DNA of 64,000 nucleotides. Origin: JAIBJN01 sp963825255. GTDB lineage: Bacteria > Actinomycetota > Thermoleophilia > Gaiellales > Gaiellaceae. The stretch is taken from positions 434,001 through 498,000 of the forward strand of contig CAWGSF010000009.1 of assembly GCA_963825255.1 (NCBI GenBank). The letters are read 5' to 3'. Within the stretch, counting starts at the first letter, position 1; each line of letters opens with the position of its first letter. A program made the position numbers and the translations under genes. Shown piece after piece: positions 50,202-59,094 of the stretch. A model generated the notes under the pieces. That model was not told the DNA's origin, ran no database searches, and saw only the letters and a list, made by a program, of their open reading frames with translations.

Positions 50202-50210
50202 GGCCGTGAC

Positions 50211-50216
50211 TAGACT
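50211..50216 (+). promoter_or_regulatory. -10 box of fumC
   Basis: TAGACT six bases before GTG 50223; supports that GTG rather than the in-frame GTG 50206, which lies upstream of the box. Confidence 0.5.
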
Positions 50217-50222
50217 GGCCAC

Positions 50223-51555
50223 GTGGGAGAGGTCGCGCCGAAGGGAGCTGTGGGGCGAGGAGACGACGAAGGCGATTCAGAACTTTCCCGTCTCCGGCGA
50301 TCCGATCCCCGTCTCCGTCGCGCGCTGGCTCGGCCGGATCAAGGCCGCGGCCGCGCGGGTGAACGCCGAGCTCGAGCTCATGGACGCGGAGAAGGCCGAG
50401 CGAATCGCCAGGGCGGCCGACCGCGTCGCCGCGGGCGAGTTCGACGACCAGTTCCCGCTCGACGTCTTCCAGACGGGCTCCGGCACCTCGTCGAACATGA
50501 ACGCGAACGAGGTGATCGCGACACTCGCGGGCGAGGACGTCCACCCGAACGACGACGTCAACATGGGCCAGTCGTCGAACGACGTCTTCCCCTCGGCCGT
50601 GCACCTGGCCGCCCTCGACGAGCTCGTCAACGACCTGATCCCGAGCCTGACCGCCCTGGCCGAGTCGCTCGAGCGCAAGTCGACGGAGTTCGCCGACGCC
50701 GTCAAGTCGGGGCGGACGCATCTCATGGACGCGGTCCCCGTCACGCTCGGGCAGGAGTTCGGCGGCTACGCGGCGCAGGTTCGCCAGGGCGTCGCGCGGA
50801 TCGAGGCGACACTCGGCCGGGTCGGTCAGATCCCGCTCGGCGGGACGGCGGTCGGAACGGGGCTGAACACGCACGCCGAGTTCGCGCAGCGGGTCCGGCG
50901 TCGCCTCGCCGAGGACACCGGCCTCACGATCCTCCCCCCGGCGGACCCGTTCGAGGCGCAGGCGGCCCGGGACGCGCTCGTGGAGGCCTCGGGGGCGCTC
51001 AAGACCGTCGCCGTGTCGCTGACGAAGATCGCCAACGACCTCCGCCTGATGGGCTCCGGCCCGCGCGCGGGCCTCGCGGAGATCGCCCTTCCCGAGCTCC
51101 AGAAGGGGAGCTCGATCATGCCCGGGAAGGTGAACCCGGTCATCCCCGAGGTCGTGACGCAGGTGTCCGCCCAGGTCATCGGCAACGATGCCGCCATCAC
51201 CGTCGGAGGCCTGCAGGGGCACTTCGAGCTCAACGTCTTCGTCCCGATGATCGCGCGGAACCTGCTCGACTCGATCTCGCTCCTCGCCGCCGCCTCGCGC
51301 CTCCTCGCCGAGAAGTGCGTGGACGGGATCGAGGCGAATCGCGAGACCCTCGAGCACTACGCGGAGCTGACGCTGTCGGCCGCGACCGCCCTCAACCCGC
51401 ACATCGGCTACGACCGGGCGAGCGAGATCGTCAAGGAGGCGGCGCGCTCGGGCCGGCCTCTGCGCGACGTCGCGCTGGAGGCAGGGGTCGACGAGGCGAT
51501 CCTGGACGAGGCGCTCGACTATCGGGCGATGGCCCGGCCGCACGAGCAGGGCTGA
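50223..51555 (+). CDS. fumC: Fumarate hydratase class II, frameshifted near its N-terminus
   Basis: TCA-cycle enzyme interconverting fumarate and malate. Body (about 430 residues): VFQTGSGTSSNMNANEVIA, SSNDVFPSAVHL, SGRTHLMDAVPVTLGQEFGG, GGTAVGTGLNTH and the catalytic loop GSSIMPGKVNPVIPEVVTQV (GSSxMPxKxNP). The N-terminus in the leaderless frame from GTG 50223 begins VGEVAPK; it joins the body as GEVAPKELWGEETTKAIQN if one G is removed from AAGGGAGCTG (50243-50245). The frame from GTG 50206 instead gives an unrelated Arg-rich start. Convergent with lipA. Confidence 0.93.
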
Positions 51556-51568
51556 CTGCGCGGACCGG

Positions 51569-52493
51569 CTAGTACGCGACGGCGCCGCGCCCGCTCGCGG
51601 CCGCGTGGCGCTGCTCGTCGGCACGGTACGAGGAGCGGACGAGCGGCCCGGAGAAGACGGATCCGAACCCCATCGCCTCGCCCTGCTCCCGGAACCAGCG
51701 GAACTCGTCCGGGTGCACCCAGCGGTCGATCGTCGCGTGACGGGACGACGGCTGCAGGTACTGGCCGATCGTGACGACGTCGACGTCGTGGTCCCGGAGG
51801 TCGCGCATCGTCTCGGCGACCTCGTCGTTCGTCTCGCCCAGGCCGACGATGATCCCCGACTTCGTCAGGATCGGGTAGTCGGCGAGCTCCTTCGCCCGGC
51901 GGAGGAGCCACAGCGCGGTGTCGTAGGAGGCCTTCGCCCCGCGCATGCGGCGGTGGAGCCTGCGCACGGTCTCGATGTTGTGGTTGAAGACCTCCGGGCG
52001 CTCGGCGAGGACCGTCCGGAGCGCGTCCTCCTCGACGCCGAGGAAGTCGGGCGTGAGGATCTCGACCGTCGCGTCGGGCAGCCTGTGCTTGAGCGCGCGG
52101 ACGGTCGCCGCGTAGTGCGACGCTCCCCGGTCCGGGAGGTCGTCGCGGTCGACCGACGTCACGACCACGTGCGAGAGCCCCATCTGCGCCGCCGCATGCG
52201 CGAGGCGCGCGGGCTCGAACGGATCCGGCGCGTCCTCCGGGCGCCCGGAGTGGACGTAGCAGTACCGGCACGCCCGCGTGCAGGTGTCGCCGAGGATCTG
52301 GAAGGTGGCGGTGCCCCGGCCCCAGCACTCGGCGATGTTCGGGCACCGCGCCTCCTCGCAGATCGTGTGGAGGCGCTGGCCGTGCAGGAGGTCCGCGCAC
52401 CTCGAAGTAGCGGGAGTCGGCACGAGGGGCCCGCACCTTCATCCACTCGGGCCGCCGCGGCCGCTCAGCGACGGGCCGGGACCCTTGGTTCAA
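51569..52493 (-). CDS. lipA: Lipoyl synthase, frameshifted near its N-terminus
   Basis: Radical-SAM enzyme inserting two sulfurs into octanoyl groups on E2 and GcvH. Auxiliary cluster: CEEARCPNIAECW (CxxxxCxxxxxC); radical SAM cluster: CTRACRYCYV. Later motifs VVTSVDRDDLPDRGASHYAA, EVFNHNIETVRRL, KSGIIVGLGE. The conserved start RRPEWMKVRAPRADSRYFEV is in another frame, joined to DLLHGQRLHTICEE if one G is dropped at 52393-52394. With that, the gene starts at TTG 52493, overlapping lipB by 29 bases, about 307 residues. Confidence 0.94.
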
Positions 52494-53241
52494 CTCCCAC
52501 CGCCTCTCCGGAACGCCTCGCCTGGACGGGCGTCGAGCCGATTCTCCCGTGGACGGGCTGCGGCCAGAGGCCGAGACCCTCCTCCGCGGGAAGCTCCTCG
52601 AGCTGGAGGCCGAGGACGTCTGCGATCGCCGCCGCGGCCGCGGGGCGGACGTCGTCGACCCCGAGCGGGCTCCCGAGCTCGCGCGCCATCGTCGTGAACG
52701 AAGCGTCCTCGAGGCCGCACGCCGTGATCCAGTCCGTGAACGGCGCGGGGTCGAGGTCGACGTTCAGGGCGTAGCCGTGCGTCGTGATCCAGCGCGAGAT
52801 GTGGACGCCGATCGAGCAGATCTTGCGCGGCGGGCTCTCGAGCCACACGCCGGTCAGGCCCTCGATCCTGGCCCCGTCGAGCTCGAAGGCGGCGAGGGTG
52901 CGGATGACCGCCTCCTCGAGGTTCCGGCAGTAGCGCTTGACGTCGCGGCCGTGCCGGTTCAGGTCGAGGATGGGGTAGCAGACGAGCTGTCCCGGCCCGT
53001 GGTAGGTCGACCTGCCGCCGCGGTCGGTCTCGACGATCTCGACCTCGGCGTCCGCCGGGACGTGGACCTCGGCGTCGCCGTCCGTGCGTCGCCCGAGCGT
53101 GATCACGGGGGGATGCTCCAGGAAGACCACCGTGTCGGGGATCGCCCCCTGCGAGACGGCCGCGGCGAGCGCACGCTGAAGATCCCAGGCCTCCCCGTAG
53201 GGGGTGCGCCCCAGATGCATGACGTACGTCCCGCGCTTCAC
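52465..53241 (-). CDS. lipB: Octanoyl-[acyl carrier protein]-protein N-octanoyltransferase
   Basis: 258 residues; moves octanoate from ACP to lipoyl domains. Seen: LEHPPVITLGRR, ETDRGGRSTYHGPGQLVCYP (acyl site), and the catalytic Lys and Cys in RKICSIGVHISRWITTHG. Start GTG 53241; the true start may be ATG 53220 (MHLGRTPYGEAWDLQ). It follows E2 at a 13-base gap and is followed by lipA, so one operon makes the E2 substrate and both lipoylation enzymes. Confidence 0.94.
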   Translation of the reverse strand: MKRGTYVMHLGRTPYGEAWDLQRALAAAVSQGAIPDTVVFLEHPPVITLGRRTDGDAEVHVPADAEVEIVETDRGGRSTYHGPGQLVCYPILDLNRHGRDVKRYCRNLEEAVIRTLAAFELDGARIEGLTGVWLESPPRKICSIGVHISRWITTHGYALNVDLDPAPFTDWITACGLEDASFTTMARELGSPLGVDDVRPAAAAAIADVLGLQLEELPAEEGLGLWPQPVHGRIGSTPVQARRSGEAVGVEPRVPARR

Positions 53242-53254
53242 GAGAGCGCGCGCC

Positions 53255-54650
53255 CTAGTAGGCGCCTTCGTCCCAGGTCTGGAGCTTCTCGCGGAGGTCG
53301 CGCAGGAAGCGGCCGGCGAGGGCGCCGTCGACGAGGCGGTGGTCGTACGTGAGGGTCAGGTTCATGATCGAGCGGATGGCGATCACGTCGTCGCCCAGCT
53401 CGTCCTGCACGACCCACGGCCGCTTCACGACCGCGTAGGTGCCGAGGATGCCCGCCTGCGGCTGGCTGATCACCGGCGTGCCGTGGAACGTGCCGTACCC
53501 GCCGGGGTTCGTGATCGTGAACGTGCCGCCCTGAACCTCGTCGGGGAGGAGCTTCTTCTCGCGGGCCCTGGCGGCGATGTCGGCGATCGCCCTGGCCATT
53601 CCCAGCAGGTTGAGGCCCTCCGTGTGCTTGACGACCGGCACGATCAGGCCCTTGCCGTCGGCGAGCTCGACGGCGAAACCGAGGTTGACGTAGTTCCGCG
53701 TCACGATCGAGTCGCCGCGGAGCTCGCCGTTGACCCACGGGTAGTCCTTCAGCGTCTCGACCACGGCGCGCGCGACGAACGCGAGGTAGGTCGGGTTCAC
53801 GCCGTAGGCGGCCTGGTACTCCTTCTTCAGCTTCTGCCGGATCGCGGCCACCCTCGTCATGTCCACCTCGATCGCGCTCGTTACGTGCGCCGACGTGTCG
53901 AGCGAGCGCCGCATGTGCTCGGCGATGCCTCTCCGCATCGCCGAGACCGGCTCGACCATCTCGCCCCCCTCCGCTGCCGGAGCCGGAGCTGGCGCGGCCG
54001 CCGCCGGGGCAGCCGGGGCAGGGGTGGGAGCCGGCGCGGGCGTCTCGACCGGAGCGGGCGCCGGCGCCGCGGGCGCCGGCCGCGGGAGCCGCCTGGGCTC
54101 CCGACTCGATGTGGCCGAGGATGTCCTTCTTCGTCACGCGCCCGCCGCGCCCGGTGCCGGCCACCTGCGAGACGTCGACCCCGTGCTCGGCGGCGATGCG
54201 CGCGACGACCGGCGAGACGAAGCGGGCGCCGTTGCCGGCGCCGTCCGGCCCGGGCCCGGCCGGCTCCGTCGCTGCCGAAGGCTCGGCGGGAGGCTCGGGC
54301 TCCGCGGCGGGCGTGGCCTCCGCCTCGGGCTCGGGTGCCGCTACAGGCTCGGGTGGCTCCGCCGGCTCCGCGCTCGGAGCAGCGGCCGGCGCCGTTGCGC
54401 CCTCGGGCGCGATCAGGGCGAGCTTCGTGCCGACGGCCACCGTCTCTCCCTCGGGGACGAGGATCTGCTGCACGACGCCGCTCGCCGGGCTCGGGACCTC
54501 CGTGTCCACCTTGTCGGTCGAGATCTCGAGGAGGGTCTCGTCGGCCTCGATGGACTCACCCTCGGCCTTGGCCCACTTCGTGATCGTCCCCTCCGAGACG
54601 GAGACGCCCATCTGGGGCATGACGACGTCGACGAGCGTCTCGGTGGCCAT
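53255..54650 (-). CDS. Dihydrolipoamide acyltransferase E2 of a 2-oxoacid dehydrogenase, frameshifted in the linker
   Basis: Domains in order: one lipoyl domain (residues 1-80, with the lipoylated Lys in EISTDKVDTEVPSPASG), an Ala/Pro/Glu-rich linker, a peripheral-subunit-binding domain (FVSPVVARIAAEHGVDVSQV, then AGTGRGGRVTKKDILGHI), a second Ala/Pro linker, and the acyltransferase core (MRRGIAEHMRRSLDTSAHVT) ending with the catalytic YDHRLVDGALAGRFLRDL. The linker reads out of frame from about 54081 because of one extra G in GCGGCCGGCGCC; removing it restores APAPVETPAPAPTPAPA and joins the core. About 464 residues. ATG 54650 overlaps the E1beta stop. Confidence 0.93.
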
Positions 54651-55627
54651 CAGTACGCGGCCAGCTCCCTGATGCCCGCGACGACGTCGTCGACCTGCGG
54701 GATGAACGCCTTCTCGAGCGGCGGCGAGAACGGGACGGGCGCGTCGGGCGCGGTGATGCGGCGCACCGGGGCGTCGAGGGTCTCGAAGGCCTCGTCGGCG
54801 ATCGTCGCCGCGATCTCCGCGCCGAACCCGCCGGTGTGCGTGTCCTCGTGGAGCACGACCACCTTCGACGTCTTGGCGACGGACGTGAGCACGGCCTCCT
54901 TGTCCCACGGGATGATCGTGCGCAGGTCGATGATCTCCGTCGAGACACCGTCCTCCTCGGCCACCTTCTCGGCCGCCTCGGACGCCGTGTAGACCATCGC
55001 GCCCCATGTGACGAGTGTGAGGTCGTCACCCTCGCGGTGCACACGCGCCTCGCCGAACGGGATCGTGTAGCGCTCGTCCGGGACGTTCGCCTTCACGCGC
55101 CGGTAGAGGTGCTTGTGCTCGAAGTAGATGACCGGGTTCGGGTCCTCGATCGCCGAGACGATGAGTCCCTTCGCGTCCTCCGGCGTCGCCGGGCACGCGA
55201 CCTTCAGCCCGGGGATGTGGGCGAAGCTCGACTCGGGGTTCTGCGAGTGGAAGGGCCCGCCGCTGAAGCCGCCGCCCGACGGGCAGCGGACGACGATCGG
55301 GACGGCCGTCCCCGCGCGGTAGCGCTGCTTGGCCGCGACGGTGACGAGGTGATCCCACGCGCAGGAGACGAAGTCGGCGAACTGCATCTCGGCGACGGGG
55401 CGAAGGCCCATGATGGCGGCGCCGGTGCAGCTGCCGACGATGGCGGTCTCCGAGAGCGGCGCGTCGATGACCCGCCAGGGGCCGAACTCCTCCTGGAAGC
55501 CCTGCGTCACCTTGAAGGCCCCCCCGTAGACGCCGACGTCCTCGCCGATCACGTAGACGCGCTTGTCCCGCCGCATCTCCTGGCGGAGCCCGTCCGAGAT
55601 CGCCTGCAGGTATGTCTTCTCGGCCAC
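54650..55627 (-). CDS. pdhB: 2-oxoacid dehydrogenase E1 beta subunit
   Basis: 325 residues; transketolase C-terminal half of E1. Seen: YVIGEDVGVYGGAFKVTQGF, DAPLSETAIVGSCTGAAIMG, MQFADFVSCAWDHLV, GGGFSGGPFHSQNPESSFAH, GLKVACPATPEDAKGL and VVLHEDTHTGGFGAEIAATI. Pyruvate is the likely substrate given the lipoate genes alongside, but branched-chain 2-oxoacids are not excluded. GTG 55627, 14 bases after E1alpha. Confidence 0.92.
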   Translation of the reverse strand: MAEKTYLQAISDGLRQEMRRDKRVYVIGEDVGVYGGAFKVTQGFQEEFGPWRVIDAPLSETAIVGSCTGAAIMGLRPVAEMQFADFVSCAWDHLVTVAAKQRYRAGTAVPIVVRCPSGGGFSGGPFHSQNPESSFAHIPGLKVACPATPEDAKGLIVSAIEDPNPVIYFEHKHLYRRVKANVPDERYTIPFGEARVHREGDDLTLVTWGAMVYTASEAAEKVAEEDGVSTEIIDLRTIIPWDKEAVLTSVAKTSKVVVLHEDTHTGGFGAEIAATIADEAFETLDAPVRRITAPDAPVPFSPPLEKAFIPQVDDVVAGIRELAAY

Positions 55628-55641
55628 TAGCGCTGAGCCAT

Positions 55642-56688
55642 TTACTTGTGGTGCGGAGTGTCGAGATCCTCGGCCGTCGCCCACACGCCGTCGACGACGG
55701 TGGACGGCTCCGGCATCGGGCTCTCCTCGGCGCGCTTCATCGCGTCGTTCAGGGCCCGCTTCACCTCGCCGCGGATCTCGGCCTCCTCGTCGTCGGTGAA
55801 CTCGGAGTTCTCGCGCAGCCAGCCGCGGAACCGTTCGAGCGGGTCGCGCTTGGCCCACTCCTCGAACATCTCCTTGGGGACGTAGAAGGCGTCGTCGTGG
55901 ACCGCGTGGCCCTCCATGCGGAGGGTCAGGCACTCGATCAGGGTCGGGCCGCCGCCCTCGCGGGCCTTCTCGACCGCGCGCCTCGCCTCCCGGTAGACGG
56001 CGAGCACGTCGGTCCCGTCGACGACGACCCCCTCGAAGCCGTAGGCCTTCGCGCGGTCGGCGATGTGCTCGCACGCGTACTCGAGGTGGGTCGGCGTCGA
56101 GTACGCCCACTGGTTGTTGTCGCAGACGAAGACCACCGGCAGGCGGCGGACGCCGGCCATGTTCATCGCTTCGTGGGTGTCGCCGCGCGCGGACGACCCC
56201 TCCCCGAACCAGCCGATCGCGACGCGCTTCTCCTCCCGGATCCGGAAGGCGAGCGCGCAGCCGACGGCGACGGGCAGCATCGCCGGCAGATGGCTCACCA
56301 TGGCGATGAGGCCGAGCCGGCCGTCGGCCATGTGGACGTTGCCGTCCTTGCCCTTCGTCGGCCCGTCCGCGCGTCCCATGTACTGGGCGAAGATGCGCCA
56401 GGGCTCGACGCCGCGCACGACGTGGACGCCCATGTCGCGGTGCAGCGGGCAGCCGACGTCGTCCTGGCCCATGGCGATGGCGACCCCCACCGCCGCCCCC
56501 TCGTTGCCTCGGCCGGTGTAGAAGCTGCCGGGGATCTTCCCCTGCTTGTAGAGGATGTGGCCGCGCTCCTCGATCCCGCGCGTCATGACGAGGTGGCGGA
56601 AGACGTCGAGGAGGTCCTGGCGGTCGAGCCCTAGCTCTCTGATCTCCGTAAGCGAGCCGACCGGATCTGCTTCCCTGGCGATCGCCAT
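55642..56688 (-). CDS. pdhA: 2-oxoacid dehydrogenase E1 alpha subunit
   Basis: 348 residues; thiamine diphosphate-dependent decarboxylase half. Seen: MTRGIEERGHILYKQGKIPG, GNEGAAVGVAIAMGQDD, the ThDP motif from GEGSSARGDTHEAMNMAG (GEG in place of the usual GDG) to VFVCDNNQWAYSTP, and the phosphorylation-loop-like YVPKEMFEEW. First gene of the E1alpha-E1beta-E2-lipB-lipA operon. ATG 56688 follows a TACAGT box. Confidence 0.92.
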   Translation of the reverse strand: MAIAREADPVGSLTEIRELGLDRQDLLDVFRHLVMTRGIEERGHILYKQGKIPGSFYTGRGNEGAAVGVAIAMGQDDVGCPLHRDMGVHVVRGVEPWRIFAQYMGRADGPTKGKDGNVHMADGRLGLIAMVSHLPAMLPVAVGCALAFRIREEKRVAIGWFGEGSSARGDTHEAMNMAGVRRLPVVFVCDNNQWAYSTPTHLEYACEHIADRAKAYGFEGVVVDGTDVLAVYREARRAVEKAREGGGPTLIECLTLRMEGHAVHDDAFYVPKEMFEEWAKRDPLERFRGWLRENSEFTDDEEAEIRGEVKRALNDAMKRAEESPMPEPSTVVDGVWATAEDLDTPHHK

Positions 56689-56699
56689 TCGCGCTTCGA

Positions 56700-56705
56700 A
56701 CTGTA
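56700..56705 (-). promoter_or_regulatory. -10 box of the E1-E2-lipBA operon
   Basis: TACAGT on the minus strand, 11 bases before ATG 56688; it lies five bases from the opposing TAGGGT box of the zinc-ribbon gene. Confidence 0.4.
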
Positions 56706-56710
56706 GCGAC

Positions 56711-56716
56711 TAGGGT
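56711..56716 (+). promoter_or_regulatory. -10 box of the zinc-ribbon gene
   Basis: TAGGGT seven bases before GTG 56724. GTG 56715 lies within the box, so it is not the start. Confidence 0.4.
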
Positions 56717-56723
56717 GCCGGGT

Positions 56724-57023
56724 GTGGGCAGGGCCTCCGACTGGCTGCGGGAGGAGCGTCGCCGGACGCTGGGCGACTGGGTCGCTTTCTGCCTCGCGTG
56801 CGGTCACGTGCAGCGGTACTTCGCGGCGGGCGAGGACGAGCTGCCCGCTGCCTGCCCGGCCTGCGGCGGCGAGCTCCTGAGTCGGTGCCCCGCCTGCGAG
56901 GCGCGGATCGCGTCGGCCTTCGCGGTCTCGTGCGAGGACTGCGACGCGCCCCTTCGTCCCGGCGAGGCCTTCGGCGTCCGGATCCGCAAGGAGCCTAGGA
57001 CTGGATCTCGGAGAAGTGGATGA
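56724..57023 (+). CDS. Zinc-ribbon protein of unknown function
   Basis: 99 residues with four CxxC pairs in order: FCLACGHVQRYF, PAACPACGGELL, SRCPACEARI, VSCEDCDAPL. Two zinc ribbons (pairs 1+2 and 3+4) are likely. Basic ends (LREERRRTLGDW and KEPRTGSRRSG) could contact nucleic acid. No family was recognised. The 3' end overlaps, tail to tail, the ASCH gene by 29 bases. Confidence 0.65.
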   Translation: MGRASDWLREERRRTLGDWVAFCLACGHVQRYFAAGEDELPAACPACGGELLSRCPACEARIASAFAVSCEDCDAPLRPGEAFGVRIRKEPRTGSRRSG

Positions 57024-57342
57024 CCGTGACCGTGTCCTCCTCGGTCACGTCGCGGTTGTAGAGCTGGCCGAGGAAGGTCGCCATGTCCTCGGTGCGCCTG
57101 AGCTCGGGGTTGTCCTTCTCGATCTCTCGCGGCGAGCAGCCCGCGAGCGGCTTCACCTCGACCTTGTCGATGACGGCGTCGAAGATCTTCTCGCGCGGCC
57201 CGTAGCGGAGCCCCACGAGCACCTGCACGACCATCCCCTTCTTGTACTTCCCGGACTTGTCGCCAAGCCGGATCGTCACCGTCTTCCTGCGACTGCGCAG
57301 CTGGTCGGCGACGATGGGGGAGTAGAAGTTGAGCGCGTACAT
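56995..57342 (-). CDS. ASCH (PUA-like) domain protein
   Basis: 115 residues, the length of a single ASCH domain: MYALNFYSPIVADQLRSRR, KTVTIRLGDKSGKYKKGMVV, VLVGLRYGPREKIFDAVI, then DKVEVKPLAG. ASCH proteins are RNA-binding or act on modified nucleosides; the function here is unknown. ATG 57342 follows a TATGAT box (57373-57378) at about 30 bases, so unlike its neighbours it has a short leader. Confidence 0.8.
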   Translation of the reverse strand: MYALNFYSPIVADQLRSRRKTVTIRLGDKSGKYKKGMVVQVLVGLRYGPREKIFDAVIDKVEVKPLAGCSPREIEKDNPELRRTEDMATFLGQLYNRDVTEEDTVTVIHFSEIQS

Positions 57343-57372
57343 CGAACCGGAGGTCGGCACAGCGGCGAGAGG

Positions 57373-57378
57373 ATCATA
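57373..57378 (-). promoter_or_regulatory. -10 box of the ASCH gene
   Basis: TATGAT on the minus strand, the closest match to the sigma-70 consensus in the window; it overlaps the Nudix stop region. Confidence 0.4.
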
Positions 57379-57808
57379 GAGCCTCGCCCTGCAACAGCTT
57401 GAACGCCGCCTCGGCCATCTCGCGCTCGCCCTTGTAGGCGAGGAGCTGCGGGGCGTCCTCGAGCGGGAGCCAGCGCGCCTCGTCGATCTCGTGGGCATGC
57501 TCGGGCGGGATGTCCCCCAGCCGTCCCCGCCGGTAGCGGAAGAGATAGAAGCTGACGACTTTGAAGACGCGCTCGCCCTCCCACGTGTAGACGTAGCGGA
57601 CGTCGCCGAGCTTGTCGACGAGGGTGCCCTCGACGCCGGTCTCCTCGGTCACTTCGCGGGAGGCGGTGTCGACGGGGCGCTCGCCCTCGCCGAGGAGGCC
57701 CTTGGGGAGGGCCCAGACCGTCTTGCCGCCCGGCCGGATCGCCGCGAAGCGCCAGCCTCCGCGCAGGCGGCGGACGACGACGCCCCCCGCTGAGAATTCG
57801 CGACGCAT
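57374..57808 (-). CDS. Nudix hydrolase
   Basis: 144 residues. Nudix box complete: GLLGEGERPVDTASREVTEE followed by TGVEG (G-x5-E-x7-R-E-U-x-E-E-x-G-U). The first strand is REFSAGGVVVRRL, then WALPKG, and a C-terminal FKLLQGEAL. The sequence pattern is that of small diadenosine-polyphosphate or NUDT2-type enzymes; substrate unknown. ATG 57808 chosen because the -10 (57819-57824) leaves 10 bases; GTG 57817 would be too close. Shares a bidirectional promoter with the MFS gene. Confidence 0.88.
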   Translation of the reverse strand: MRREFSAGGVVVRRLRGGWRFAAIRPGGKTVWALPKGLLGEGERPVDTASREVTEETGVEGTLVDKLGDVRYVYTWEGERVFKVVSFYLFRYRRGRLGDIPPEHAHEIDEARWLPLEDAPQLLAYKGEREMAEAAFKLLQGEAL

Positions 57809-57818
57809 CGGCAGCACG

Positions 57819-57828
57819 AAGCTAGCAT
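57819..57828. promoter_or_regulatory. Overlapping divergent -10 boxes, Nudix and MFS genes
   Basis: AAGCTAGCAT holds TAGCTT on the minus strand (57819-57824, for Nudix ATG 57808) and TAGCAT on the plus strand (57823-57828, for MFS GTG 57835). The two boxes share the TA at 57823-57824, so the polymerase cannot open both at once. Confidence 0.45.
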
Positions 57829-57834
57829 CGGGGC

Positions 57835-58999
57835 GTGCGCCGTCTGCTACTTCTCGTCTGCGCGATCGTCTTCGCGGACACTGTCCTCTACTCGGCCCTC
57901 GCGCCGCTGCTGCCGAACTACGCGGACGAGTTCGGGCTCTCGAAAGGCGAGGCCGGGCTCCTGGTCGGCGCGTATGCGGCCGGTGCCTTCCTCGGTGCGC
58001 TTCCGGGAGGCCTGGCGGCGGCGAACTTCGGCGCCCGTCGCGTCGTGCTCGGGGGGCTCGTTCTCATGGGAGTCGCCAGCGTCGCCTTCGGCTTCGCCGA
58101 CTCCGCGCGCGGCGCTCGGTGTCGCGCGGCTCGCGCAGGGCGTCGGGAGCGCTCTTTCCTGGACGGGGGGCCTCGCCTGGCTCGTCGCGGGAACTCCACG
58201 CGCACGGCGGGGGGAGATGATCGGTACGGCCATGGGGGCCGCCATCTTCGGAGCGCTCCTCGGTCCGGCCGTGGGAGCGCTCGCCGAGGCGCTCGGGCCC
58301 CGCCCGGTGTTCGCCGGCATCGCCGGGATCTCGGCGGTGCTGGTCGGCTGGGCGTTGCGAACGCCTTCGGTCGAGGCGGACCCCCAGCCGGCCAGTGCGT
58401 ACCTGCGTGCGTTCAGAGAGCCGGTCATCCTCGGTGCGCTCTGGCTCATCGTCTTGCCGGCGGTCATCTTCGGAGTCATCTCCGTGCTCGTGCCGCTCGA
58501 TCTCGGAGACGCCGGCTGGAGCGCGGCGGCGATCGCCGCCGCCTTCATCGTCTCCGCGGCGATCGAGATGGTGGTCGCCCCTCTCCTCGGCCGCTTCTCC
58601 GACCGGCGCGGGCGGTTGCTCCCGCTCCGGATCGCGCTCATCGGCTCGGTCGTGGTCATGACCGCGTTCGCCTTCGCGGGCCGCCCCGCGGTGGTCGTCG
58701 TCCTCCTCGTCGCCGCAGCGGTGACGTTCGGCGGCTTCTGGGCGCCCGCGATGGCCCTTCTCGCTGACGGCGCCGAGCGGATCGGCCTTGCGCTGGGCCT
58801 CGCGTTCGGGCTCCTGAATGCCTCCTGGGGAGTGGGGAATGCCATCGGCCCTTCGCTCGGCGGCGCCCTGGCCGACCTCGGCGGAGACGCGCTCCCGTAC
58901 GGGATCATGGCGCTCGCCTGCGGGCTCACGCTCGTCGCCGTCTCCCGCGGGCGCCGCCTACTTGGCACTCCTCTTGCCCGAGTGCCAGAGAGTTCTTGA
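57835..58999 (+). CDS. MFS transporter, frameshifted
   Basis: About 388 residues when repaired, 12 spans expected. First frame: VFADTVLYSALAPLLPNYAD, then GAYAAGAFLGALPGGLAAAN (family motif A region FGARRVV). Near 58111 CGCGCGGCGCTC reads as one extra G; the second frame continues LGVARLAQGVGSALSWTGG and ends GGDALPYGIMALACGLTLV. The overall pattern is of the drug-efflux/Bcr-type MFS; substrate unknown. Its last 30 codons contain the upstream CIRCE element of groES. GTG 57835. Confidence 0.87.
58962..58988 (+). promoter_or_regulatory. CIRCE operator 1 (HrcA), inside the 3' end of the MFS gene
   Basis: TTGGCACTC, nine bases, GAGTGCCAG: the arms are complementary at the eight paired positions and match the CIRCE consensus (TTAGCACTC-N9-GAGTGCTAA) with G/C for A/T in the middle. 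It ends seven bases before the proposed -35 of groES. It overlaps codons of the MFS C-terminus (LLGTPLARVPES). Confidence 0.85.
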
Positions 59000-59025
59000 T
59001 CCAGCCTCCCGGGTTTCGCTAGGAT
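58996..59025 (+). promoter_or_regulatory. groES-groEL promoter
   Basis: TTGATC (58996-59001), 18 bases, TAGGAT (59020-59025), giving a predicted start around 59032, next to the second CIRCE. It is the only promoter in the window with a recognisable -35 box. Confidence 0.6.
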
Positions 59026-59032
59026 GACGTCG

Positions 59033-59059
59033 TTGGCACTCGCACGACTCGAGTGCCAG
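59033..59059 (+). promoter_or_regulatory. CIRCE operator 2 (HrcA), at the transcription start of groES
   Basis: TTGGCACTC-GCACGACTC-GAGTGCCAG, same arms as operator 1, 71 bases downstream of it. HrcA bound here would block initiation directly. Confidence 0.9.
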
Positions 59060-59094
59060 GTGCAGAAGCCACTTTTCGCAAGGAGGAGTGCTGG

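Noticed and set aside
53238..55007. A 589-residue minus-strand frame that includes the E2 start and an Arg-rich C-terminal half
   Set aside because: The C-terminal half is a shadow produced by the frameshift near 54078; the true E2 core is in the other frame.
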